Made by a program: the position numbers and the translations under genes
Part shown: one piece after another, positions 1-5,566 of the stretch
Numbering within the stretch: position 1 is the first letter of the stretch
Layout: every line of letters begins with the position of its first letter
The notes under the pieces: generated by a model
The model's input: the letters and a program-made list of their open reading frames with translations, nothing else
What the model was told of the DNA's origin: nothing
Database searches by the model: none
NCBI RefSeq assembly: GCF_000716875.1
Contig: NZ_JNWQ01000131.1
Location: 1-11,810, forward strand
Direction of reading: 5' to 3'
Length of the DNA stretch: 11,810 nt
Source: Streptomyces novaecaesareae
GTDB taxonomy: Bacteria; Actinomycetota; Actinomycetes; Streptomycetales; Streptomycetaceae

Positions 1-45
1 GGGCCGGGAGGGGCGGCGTCGGGAGGGGTCGGGGGCGGGGGGCAT
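1..45 (-). CDS. Possible 5' end of a divergent gene leaving the window
   Basis: On the minus strand an ATG at 45-43 opens a frame that stays open for 15 codons to the left edge, reading MPPAPDPSRRRPSRP. A purine stretch GAAGGGA lies about 10 nt upstream. Nothing in 15 residues identifies a family. The idea rests mainly on context: TetR-class repressors usually control a divergent gene, and twin operators lie at 93-136 between this start and the repressor. A proline- and arginine-rich leader would suit a cytoplasmic tail of an exporter, but that is a guess. In G+C-rich DNA short open frames occur by chance. Confidence 0.3.
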   Translation of the reverse strand, partial: MPPAPDPSRRRPSRP

Positions 46-92
46 GCGGGGGCGGATCCCTTCGTGGTCGGCGGCGTTTTCGTGCCGCGTTC

Positions 93-136
93 CTTATCGC
101 TGATAAATTCCAGCTCGGGAACTTATCGGCGATAAG
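93..136. promoter_or_regulatory. Twin tetO-like operators upstream of the TetR-class repressor
   Basis: Two odd-centred palindromes share TTATCGNYGATAA. Site 1 is TTATCGCTGATAA (94-106) and site 2 is CTTATCGGCGATAAG (122-136), perfect over 7 bp each side of the central base 129. Their centres (100 and 129) are 29 bp apart. Around each centre, positions 2 to 5 read C, T, A, T outwards, as in the classical tetO sites (core TATCANTGATA). A TAAATT hexamer at 104-109 (plus) and a TAAGTT hexamer at 125-120 (minus) are possible -10 boxes that each overlap one site, so binding would block both directions. The promoter assignment is inferred. Confidence 0.72.
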
Positions 137-174
137 GTGGGTCCGGCAAGTGCATTACCCGGGAGGCTGATCGA

Positions 175-867
175 ATGGCGCTGCAACGCGACGAGGTGGT
201 GCGCACCGCGCTGCGCGTGCTCAACGAGGAGGGCATCGACGGGCTGACCACCCGCCGGCTCGCCCGCGAACTCGGCGTCCAGTCACCGGCGTTGTACTGG
301 CACTTCAAGAACAAGCGGGAACTGCTCGACCTGATGGCCGAGGCGATGCTCGCCGAGGCCCTCCCGCCCGACCGCCAACCGGACCCGGAGCACTGGCCCG
401 AGTGGATCGCCGCCGACGCCCGCGCCAAGCGCCACGCCCTGCTCGCCTACCGCGACGGCGCCCGGGTGCACGCCGGAACCCTGCCCACCGAGGACGAACT
501 CCCGGCCGTCGAAGCCCAGTTGAGTGCGCTCTGCGGGGCCGGGCTACGCCCGCGCACGGCGCTGCGGCTGCTGTTGACCGTCGACCGGTACATCATGGGC
601 TGGGTCACCGAGGAACAGGCCTGGCGGCAGGGCGCCGCCGACCGTGACCGGCCGCCGTTCCCGGACGAGTCGCTGCGCGACCTCCCGCTGCTGCGCGAGG
701 CGGCCGACGTGCTGCGGATGACCGACCACGACGCCGACTTCGAAGGCGGGCTGCGCGTGTTGATCGAGGGGTTCCGGGCGGAGATCGCCCGGGAGGCGGG
801 GGGTTCGCTGGGGGACTCGGTGGGGGCAGAGCCTTCGGCGGCGGGAGGCGGGGGTGGGCTAGCGTGA
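175..867 (+). CDS. TetR-class transcriptional repressor
   Basis: A 230-residue TetR-family repressor of the TetR (tetracycline repressor) subclass. The N-terminal helix-turn-helix lies at about residues 5-50 and contains LTTRRLARELGV and PALYWHFKNKRELLD, very close to the TetR of Tn10 (LTTRKLAQKLGV, PTLYWHVKNKRALLD). Residues 60-205 fit the TetR C-terminal ligand-binding and dimerisation domain. The last ~22 residues (GGSLGDSVG onward, glycine-rich) look unconserved. The ATG at 175 has GGGAGG 8 nt upstream. It should bind the twin palindromes at 93-136 and repress itself plus a divergent gene at the left edge. The ligand cannot be told from sequence; tetracycline is not implied. The stop codon overlaps the upstream signals of the next gene. 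Confidence 0.9.
   Translation: MALQRDEVVRTALRVLNEEGIDGLTTRRLARELGVQSPALYWHFKNKRELLDLMAEAMLAEALPPDRQPDPEHWPEWIAADARAKRHALLAYRDGARVHAGTLPTEDELPAVEAQLSALCGAGLRPRTALRLLLTVDRYIMGWVTEEQAWRQGAADRDRPPFPDESLRDLPLLREAADVLRMTDHDADFEGGLRVLIEGFRAEIAREAGGSLGDSVGAEPSAAGGGGGLA
860..865 (+). promoter_or_regulatory. Possible leaderless -10 box for the isochorismatase-fold gene
   Basis: TAGCGT fits TANNNT and ends 7 nt before the ATG at 873, which would place transcription start at or next to the A of the ATG. No proper Shine-Dalgarno site serves this ATG: GAGG is only about 3 nt away. No clear -35 box is seen. The box lies inside the last codons of the TetR gene. Confidence 0.4.
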
Positions 868-872
868 GGCCC

Positions 873-1391
873 ATGACCACCGTTGATCGCCGCAGTGCGG
901 CCCTGGTCCTGATCGACCTGATGGACCGGATCGTCGCCAACCCGCTTGCGCCACGCGCCGGTTCGGAGGTGGTGGCGACCTCGCTGGAGCTCGCCCGGGC
1001 CTTCCGTGCCGCCGGTGCCCCCGTCGTCGCCGTACGGGTCGAGCGGCCGAACGTCGCCGAGCAACCGCCCGGGAGCGAACTGCTCGCGGAGGTCGAGGCG
1101 GTGGCCGACGAGGTCGTGGTCAAGCGCACCATCGGCGCCTTCCAGGGCACCGGTCTGCACGAACTGCTGCAGGCACGGGGCGTGCAGACCCTGGTGTTCA
1201 CCGGGATCGCGACCAACCTCGGGGTGGAGTCGAGCGCCCGCGCGGCCTCCGACCACGGCTATGAGGTGGTGTTCGTCGAGGACGCGATGACGGCGCTCAC
1301 CGCGGAGGAGCACCGGGCCTCGGTGGAGCTGGACTTCCCGCGCCTCGGCGAGGTCGTGGCGGCGGCGGAGCTGCGGCTGGGTCGGGGCTGA
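873..1391 (+). CDS. Isochorismatase-fold hydrolase lacking the nucleophilic cysteine
   Basis: A 172-residue protein of the isochorismatase/cysteine hydrolase superfamily (Rossmann-like alpha/beta fold). Asp15 (LVLIDLMD) and Lys84 (VVKRTIGAF) match two members of the usual Asp-Lys-Cys triad. In the third motif, GIATNLGVESSAR, the expected cysteine is Gly117. True isochorismatases (EntB, PhzD) also lack this cysteine, whereas amidases such as nicotinamidase need it. It is therefore unlikely to be a cysteine amidase, but no siderophore or phenazine genes are nearby to support isochorismate as substrate. I prefer the ATG at 873 because the domain begins there. A GTG at 864 overlapping the tetR stop would add three residues. 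Position after tetR suggests possible co-regulation. Confidence 0.85.
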   Translation: MTTVDRRSAALVLIDLMDRIVANPLAPRAGSEVVATSLELARAFRAAGAPVVAVRVERPNVAEQPPGSELLAEVEAVADEVVVKRTIGAFQGTGLHELLQARGVQTLVFTGIATNLGVESSARAASDHGYEVVFVEDAMTALTAEEHRASVELDFPRLGEVVAAAELRLGRG

Positions 1392-1400
1392 TCCACGGGG

Positions 1401-1423
1401 GCCGGGCGCGGTCTCGGCCCGGC
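1401..1423. terminator. GC hairpin between convergent genes
   Basis: Perfect 7-bp stem GCCGGGC (1401-1407) and GCCCGGC (1417-1423) with a 9-nt loop, lying between the isochorismatase-fold stop (1391) and the murQ stop (1424). It has no T-tract, which is common for actinobacterial terminators. It could serve both converging genes. Confidence 0.5.
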
Positions 1424-2419
1424 TCAGCCGCCGTCGGCCGTGCGCGGCGTCGCGCGTAGGGCCTCACGCAGGTGGCCGTTCGCGGCGGTGAGGAGGCGGG
1501 TGGCGGTGGGTGCGTCCACGTCGGCGAGCAGGACGAGGATCGCGTCCTTCGCCCGGCCGTCGGTCGAGGCCAGGGCGTGGCGGACGGCGTCCTCGTCGGC
1601 GCCGGTGGCCTCGGCGACGATCCGGCGGGCGCGCTCGCGCAGCTTGGCGTTGGTGGCCCGGACATCGACCATCAGATTTCCGTACGTCCGGCCGAGGCGG
1701 ACCATCACAGCCGTCGACAGCATGTTGAGCACCAGCTTCTGCGCGGTGCCCGCCTTCAGCCGGGTCGACCCGGCCAGTACCTCCGGGCCCACCTCCACCT
1801 CGATGCCCAGCTCGGCGGCGGCCGCCAGCGCCGAACCGCGGTTGCACGCCAGGCCGACCGTCAGCGCGCCGGCGGCCCGCGCGGCCCGGACGGCCGCCAC
1901 CGCGTACGGCGTCCGGCCGGACGCGGAGACACCGACCAGGGTGTCGGTGGCGGTGAGGCCGAGCGCGGCCACGTCGGCCTCGGCGAGGTCGGGGCGGTCC
2001 TCGGCGCCCTCGACGGCCTCCGTGACGGCCGCCCGGCCGCCCGCGATCAGGCCCACGACCAGCGCCGGATCGGTGCCGAAGGTCGGCGGGCACTCCGCGG
2101 CGTCCAGCACACCGAGCCGCCCGGCCGATCCCGCGCCGGCGTAGACCAGCCGTCCGCCGCGCGCCATCCGGGCGGCCACCGCGTCCACCACCGCGGCGAT
2201 CCGCTCCAGCTCCCCGGCGACGGCGGCGGGCACGGCGCGGTCCTCGGCGTTCATCAGGCCGAGCAACTCGGGGGTGGGCAGCTCGTCGATCGCGGCCCAG
2301 TCGGGGCGGATCTTCTCCGTGGGTGGCACGGGGGTGTGGTCGTGGTCGGTGCGGTCGGTGCGGTCGGTGCAGTCGGTGCAGTCGGTGTGGTCGGGGAGGT
2401 CGGTGCGGCTCTTGTGCAT
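1424..2419 (-). CDS. murQ: N-acetylmuramic acid 6-phosphate etherase
   Basis: Cleaves the lactyl ether of MurNAc-6-phosphate to GlcNAc-6-phosphate and D-lactate, a cytoplasmic step in peptidoglycan recycling. The 331-residue protein carries the SIS-domain signatures of MurQ: GAGSAGRLGVLDAAECPPTFG-like region at residues 95-115 with catalytic Glu109, VSASGRTPY (164-172), GSTRLKAGTAQKLVLNML (217-234) and YGNLMVDVRATN (246-257). Glu140 lies 31 residues after Glu109, the same spacing as the E. coli catalytic pair Glu83/Glu114. Family homology starts near residue 35. Before it is an unusual tail of Thr-Asp triplets encoded by a 9-bp tandem repeat. The ATG at 2419 has only a weak GGGGA 9 nt upstream. 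A GTG at residue 32 would give a normal-length N-terminus but lacks a ribosome site. No murR-like regulator or sugar transporter is adjacent. Confidence 0.95.
   Translation of the reverse strand: MHKSRTDLPDHTDCTDCTDRTDRTDHDHTPVPPTEKIRPDWAAIDELPTPELLGLMNAEDRAVPAAVAGELERIAAVVDAVAARMARGGRLVYAGAGSAGRLGVLDAAECPPTFGTDPALVVGLIAGGRAAVTEAVEGAEDRPDLAEADVAALGLTATDTLVGVSASGRTPYAVAAVRAARAAGALTVGLACNRGSALAAAAELGIEVEVGPEVLAGSTRLKAGTAQKLVLNMLSTAVMVRLGRTYGNLMVDVRATNAKLRERARRIVAEATGADEDAVRHALASTDGRAKDAILVLLADVDAPTATRLLTAANGHLREALRATPRTADGG
2345..2407. repeat. Seven 9-bp tandem repeats in the 5' end of murQ
   Basis: Seven units of GTCGGTGCG or one- to three-base variants run without interruption. Read on the minus strand each unit encodes a triplet, giving RTD, LPD, HTD, CTD, CTD, RTD, RTD near the MurQ N-terminus. 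Because the unit is a multiple of three, gain or loss of a copy keeps the frame. Confidence 0.93.
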
Positions 2420-2477
2420 GGGGCGAGCGTCCCCGGGCGGGGGAGGTGTGAATCCCCATGGCGCGTTTCTGCGGGGG

Positions 2478-3158
2478 TCAGGCCATCCAGAAGAACACGG
2501 CCGTCATCCGGCGCTGCGCCAGCTCGTCGCCGTAGTAGGTGGTGGCGCTGTGGATCAGGTTGGCGTGGTAGAGCAGCAGTTGGTTGTAGCGGTTGGGGAC
2601 GCGGACGTCCTCGACGAAGTGGTCGGCGGGCACGCGGCGGGTGCCGAGTGCCTCGACCAGGTTATTGTGCGGGGCGTTGACCAGGTTGCCGCCGAGGCGG
2701 CCGCCGGGGAACTGCTGGCGGTAGAAGCTGGTGCCGGCGTCCTTGGGCGCGCCCGGGCTGAGGTAGAGCACGGCGGCGTAGCGGCAGAGCGCGCGGGAGT
2801 CGGTGTGCGGGCGGGACTCCGACTCTCCGTCGCCGACGACCTGGATGCAGTTGTGGTTGAGGGTGCCGCCGTCCGGGGTGCCCTGCACCCAGAGCCGCGG
2901 GGCGCCGGTGGCCTTGCGGACCAGGGCCTCGACGCGGGCCAGTTCGTCGGGCTCCAGGCCCGGCATGGTGCGCAGGCCGGGCCAGGCCTCGGGGCGGTAC
3001 GGGTAGCCCTCGGTCCAGTCGCCGCGGGCCAGGCAGCGCTCGCGGACGGCGTCCGGATCGGGCAGGACGTCGTTGAGCACCCAGTAGTCCCGGCCCCGCG
3101 TGGGCTTGCGGTACGGCAGGACCGGCAGGGTGGTGGGCCTGATGGGCTGTGAGGGCAT
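2478..3158 (-). CDS. 2OG-Fe(II) oxygenase-like protein (resembles DUF6445)
   Basis: A 226-residue cytoplasmic protein without signal peptide or membrane segment. It shows an HTD motif (His118, Asp120), RYAAVLYLS after it, a distal LIHSA (His203) and QRRMTAVFFW (Arg216/217). This layout matches the Fe-binding His-x-Asp...His and 2-oxoglutarate-binding Arg of prolyl-hydroxylase-like oxygenases. I recall similar proteins filed as DUF6445, whose substrate is unknown to me. I chose the ATG at 3158: the frame runs upstream to a TTG at 3209, but no ribosome site supports it. The ATG has no Shine-Dalgarno but a TATGGT box 6 nt upstream, suggesting a leaderless message. It is 58 bp upstream of murQ on the same strand and could be co-transcribed with it. 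Family placement is moderate, enzymatic activity inferred. Confidence 0.8.
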   Translation of the reverse strand: MPSQPIRPTTLPVLPYRKPTRGRDYWVLNDVLPDPDAVRERCLARGDWTEGYPYRPEAWPGLRTMPGLEPDELARVEALVRKATGAPRLWVQGTPDGGTLNHNCIQVVGDGESESRPHTDSRALCRYAAVLYLSPGAPKDAGTSFYRQQFPGGRLGGNLVNAPHNNLVEALGTRRVPADHFVEDVRVPNRYNQLLLYHANLIHSATTYYGDELAQRRMTAVFFWMA

Positions 3159-3164
3159 GCGCTG

Positions 3165-3170
3165 ACCATA
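3165..3170 (-). promoter_or_regulatory. Possible leaderless -10 box (TATGGT)
   Basis: On the minus strand TATGGT is followed by 6 nt and then the ATG at 3158. This places transcription start at the start codon. No convincing -35 box is seen at 16-18 bp. Confidence 0.4.
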
Positions 3171-3242
3171 GGGGCGGTGATCGCCAACGTTCTGCCGTGA
3201 GCAGGTCAACCTTTCGTCAAGGCGCCCGGGCCGGACGGACCG

Positions 3243-3890
3243 TCAGGCCTCCCGTACGGCGAAGCCTCCCAGGGCGCCCTCCAGCCGGTCGTAGGCGCTG
3301 ATCGCCGAGGGCCGTACCGCGGCGGCGATCGCGGCGTGGTCCTCGTCGGCCAGGGTGCGGCGGAACACCTCGGCGACCAGGGCCCGGTCGACGGCGGCGA
3401 GCAGCGCTGCGGCGACCCGGCACTCGAAGCCGACGGGTCTCTCGTGCACGGCCTCGGCCAGGGCCGCGGCGAGGGCCGTCTCGCCCTGCTCGTGCAGCTC
3501 GCGCAGCCGGGCCGTCAGCGCGGGGCTGTCGAGGACCGTACGGGCGAAGGCCGGGCCGGAGAAGCCGAGCCTGGGATCGTGCCGGTCGATCCCGGCCAGG
3601 CAGTCGCGGCGCAGTGCGGCCAGGGCGGACTCGCCCGGGGCGCGGGCGGCGACGGCCCGGGCGAGCCGGCCGACGATCTCCTCGTGCAGGTCGAAGAAGA
3701 GGTCCTCCTTGCGCGGGAAGTGGTTGGTGACGGTCATCTTGGCGACGCCCGCGGCGGCCGCGACCTCGGCGATGGTCGTCCGGTCGAAGCCCTGCTCGAT
3801 GAAGAGCCTGGTCGCGGCGTGCGAGATCGCCTCGCGGGTGCGGCGCTTGTTGAGCTCGCGCAGGTTCGGTGGTGTCCCGGTCTCGGTCAT
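3243..3890 (-). CDS. TetR/AcrR-family regulator divergent from the MFS exporter
   Basis: A 215-residue TetR-family regulator. The helix-turn-helix spans about residues 20-65 (RREAISHAATRLF-type helix, then TTIAEVAAAAGVAKMTVTNHF and PRKEDLF). The rest is a helical ligand-binding domain with low family specificity. It is transcribed divergently from the MFS gene across a 151-bp gap that contains a 17-bp inverted repeat on the exporter's -35 box, so repression of the exporter and relief by its substrate is the likely scheme. The ATG at 3890 has no Shine-Dalgarno site; TAGGCT 6 nt upstream suggests a leaderless transcript. The effector is unknown. Confidence 0.9.
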   Translation of the reverse strand: MTETGTPPNLRELNKRRTREAISHAATRLFIEQGFDRTTIAEVAAAAGVAKMTVTNHFPRKEDLFFDLHEEIVGRLARAVAARAPGESALAALRRDCLAGIDRHDPRLGFSGPAFARTVLDSPALTARLRELHEQGETALAAALAEAVHERPVGFECRVAAALLAAVDRALVAEVFRRTLADEDHAAIAAAVRPSAISAYDRLEGALGGFAVREA

Positions 3891-3896
3891 GGCGGG

Positions 3897-3902
3897 AGCC
3901 TA
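3897..3902 (-). promoter_or_regulatory. Possible leaderless -10 box for the tetR-family gene
   Basis: TAGGCT on the minus strand, 6 nt before the ATG at 3890, fits the actinobacterial TANNNT -10 of leaderless genes. No good -35 match is present at 16-18 bp. Confidence 0.5.
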
Positions 3903-3929
3903 GCGCAGTTAACTGGGTCGAGTACAGGA

Positions 3930-3946
3930 ATTAGGCTTGACCTAAT
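3930..3946. promoter_or_regulatory. Candidate operator for the TetR regulator
   Basis: Perfect inverted repeat ATTAGG (3930-3935), 5-nt spacer, CCTAAT (3941-3946), in a relatively A+T-rich patch of the divergent intergenic region. It overlaps the -35 box TTGACC of the exporter promoter. An 8-bp direct repeat ACTGGGTC flanks it (3912-3919 and 3948-3955, 36 bp apart). This is the natural binding site for the adjacent TetR protein; the assignment is inferred. Confidence 0.65.
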
Positions 3947-3966
3947 CACTGGGTCCGTCCTAAGTT
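3937..3966 (+). promoter_or_regulatory. Promoter of the MFS exporter gene
   Basis: TTGACC (3937-3942), 18-bp spacer, TAAGTT (3961-3966) resembles the vegetative actinobacterial consensus (TTGAC and TANNNT). Transcription would begin near 3973, leaving a leader of about 70 nt that holds two hairpins and a ribosome site. The -35 box lies within the inverted repeat at 3930-3946. Confidence 0.6.
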
Positions 3967-3975
3967 CTTCCCAGG

Positions 3976-4017
3976 CGGCCGGGGAGGCCGTCGGAGGAGC
4001 CGCCGGACGGGCGGCTC
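3976..4017 (+). other. Two hairpins in the MFS mRNA leader
   Basis: Hairpin 1 pairs CGGCC (3976-3980) with GGCCG (3986-3990) around GGGGA. Hairpin 2 is a perfect 8-bp stem GAGCCGCC (3997-4004) and GGCGGCTC (4010-4017) around GGACG. The ribosome site GGGGAGG follows about 15 nt later. They could be an attenuator or mRNA-stabilising structure; no T-tract follows, so simple termination is not obvious. Confidence 0.5.
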
Positions 4018-4041
4018 ACGGGACGTCACAGGGGAGGGCGC

Positions 4042-5490
4042 ATGACCACATCCGTCACCGCGAAGAGCCGCCGAGGGGGAGTCCGGGCGGGGAGTCCGGA
4101 GCCGATTCCGCCGGGTCTGTGGAAGATGAGCGCGGTGCTCGCGCTGGGCCCGGTGCTCGCGTTGCTCGACACCACGATCGTCAACGTCGGCATCGACTCC
4201 GTCACCCGCGATCTGCACAGCTCGATCGCGGCGGTGCAGTGGGTGGCCACGGGATACCTGCTGGCGATCTCGCTGACCATGCCGCTCTCGGGCTGGGCCG
4301 CCGGCCGCTTCGGGGCCCGGCGGGCGTGGCTCGCCTCGGTCGTCCTGTTCGTGCTCGGCTCGGCGCTGTGCGGCCTGGCCTGGTCGACGGGCAGTCTGAT
4401 CGCCTTCCGGGTGCTGCAGGGGATCGGCGGCGGCATGATCCAGCCGCTCGGCCAGGCGATCATCGTACAAGCGGCCGGGCCGTCCAGGATCGGGCGGGTG
4501 ATGGGCACCCTGATGCTCCCGATCAGCCTGGCCCCCGTCCTGGGGCCGATCCTCGGCGGGCTGGTGCTGGAGCACCTCGACTGGCGCTGGATGTTCCTGT
4601 TGAACGTGCCGGTCGGGCTGCTGACCTTGCTGCTGGCGGCCCGCTGGCTGCCGGCCGACGAGGCGTCGGACGCGCCGAGGCCACGGCTGGACGTGATCGG
4701 CCTGGCGCTGCTCTCACCCGGTCTGACCGGGCTGGTCTACGGGCTCTCGACGGTCGGTGACGGTGGAACGGTCGGCTGGGTCGCCCTCGTGGCGGGCGCG
4801 CTGATGGTGGCGCTCTACGGCGGGTACGCGCTGCGGGTGGGCCGCCGCGGTGTCCGGACGCCGCTGATCGACCTGCGGCTCTTCGCCCGGCGCGGCTTCA
4901 CCGTGGCGACGGCGAACAGCTTCCTCCAGGGCGCCGCGCTCTACAGCTCGATGTTCCTGGTACCGCTCTACTACCAGCAGGTGAAGCACGCCGGGGCGGT
5001 GGAGGCCGGCCTGCTGCTGGCGCCACAGGCCCTCGGCACGGCGGTGACCGCGATGCTGGCCGCGCGAATAACCGACCGCGTCGCGCCGCGGCCGCTGATC
5101 ATGATAGGCATCGCCTGCTCCCTGGTCGGCACGCTCGCGTTCACCCAGCTGGGCAGCGGCTCCGACCCGGCCGACTGGCTGATCGCCGGCTCGCTGGCAC
5201 TGCGCGGCGCAGGCATGGGGATCATCGCGATCCCTGGCCTGGCGGCTGTGTACGGGAGCGTCGAGAAGGCCCAGGTGCCGGCGGCGGCCGGTGCGGTGAA
5301 CGTGCTGAACCGGGTCGGCGGGGCGCTCGGAACGGCGGTGCTGACGCTCGCCCTCCAGCAGGCGCAGCACGGCCGGCCGGACCAGCCGGGCGCGGCCTTC
5401 GGCGAGACGTTCTGGTGGGTGCTGGCCCTGTCCGCGCTGGCGATCGCGCCCGCCTGGCTCTACCCGAACACCCGTAGGAACGCTCTCTGA
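4042..5490 (+). CDS. DHA2-type (EmrB/QacA-like) MFS multidrug exporter
   Basis: A 482-residue proton-coupled exporter of the inner membrane, the length and hydrophobicity of which fit 14 transmembrane segments. Family marks: LALLDTTIVNVG in TM1 with Asp43 (motif D1), motif A-like GWAAGRFGARRAWL at 84-97, RVLQGIGGGMIQP (123-135) with Arg123, and the antiporter motif C SLAPVLGPILGG (162-173). A cytoplasmic N-tail of about 25 residues carries the basic stretch KSRRGGVRAG. Start ATG 4042 has GGGGAGG 6 nt upstream. A TetR gene is divergent, and the Mca gene follows after 76 bp with no obvious terminator, so MFS and mca probably share a transcript. The substrate is unknown; mycothiol-derived mercapturates are an attractive guess from context. 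Confidence 0.93.
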   Translation: MTTSVTAKSRRGGVRAGSPEPIPPGLWKMSAVLALGPVLALLDTTIVNVGIDSVTRDLHSSIAAVQWVATGYLLAISLTMPLSGWAAGRFGARRAWLASVVLFVLGSALCGLAWSTGSLIAFRVLQGIGGGMIQPLGQAIIVQAAGPSRIGRVMGTLMLPISLAPVLGPILGGLVLEHLDWRWMFLLNVPVGLLTLLLAARWLPADEASDAPRPRLDVIGLALLSPGLTGLVYGLSTVGDGGTVGWVALVAGALMVALYGGYALRVGRRGVRTPLIDLRLFARRGFTVATANSFLQGAALYSSMFLVPLYYQQVKHAGAVEAGLLLAPQALGTAVTAMLAARITDRVAPRPLIMIGIACSLVGTLAFTQLGSGSDPADWLIAGSLALRGAGMGIIAIPGLAAVYGSVEKAQVPAAAGAVNVLNRVGGALGTAVLTLALQQAQHGRPDQPGAAFGETFWWVLALSALAIAPAWLYPNTRRNAL

Positions 5491-5528
5491 CAATCCATCG
5501 GTCCGCCGGCAGCCAGCCATCGGACCAT

Positions 5529-5554
5529 CGACCGACCACCACGACCGACGACCA
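5529..5554 (+). repeat. 13-bp tandem duplication before mca
   Basis: CGACCGACCACCA (5529-5541) is followed directly by CGACCGACGACCA (5542-5554), one mismatch. It lies in the MFS-mca gap just before the ribosome site GGAGG at 5556-5560. The rest of this 76-bp gap shows no strong terminator, only a weak GGTCC/GGACC pair (5500-5504, 5522-5526). Confidence 0.8.
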
Positions 5555-5566
5555 CGGAGGTACCCA

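Noticed and set aside
175..867. Calling the TetR-class gene a tetracycline resistance regulator
   Set aside because: The DNA-binding domain and operators resemble Tet, but the ligand domain cannot be assigned by eye and no tetA-type exporter is visible in the window.
2345..2407. CRISPR-like array
   Set aside because: The 9-bp units are contiguous with no spacers and lie in the coding frame of murQ.
1472..2680. 402-codon plus-strand open frame opposite murQ and the oxygenase-like gene
   Set aside because: It is antisense to murQ, which has unmistakable family motifs. Its product is a low-complexity Gly/Arg/Val mixture with no domain, as expected from high-G+C shadow frames.
3159..3209. 17-residue N-terminal extension of the oxygenase-like protein from a TTG
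   Set aside because: TTG is rare as a start, no ribosome site precedes it, and the leaderless -10 box points to the ATG at 3158.
3336..4760. 474-codon plus-strand open frame spanning tetR, the intergenic region and part of the MFS gene
   Set aside because: It crosses both genuine genes in wrong frames and would read through a promoter and operator; composition is typical of a shadow frame.
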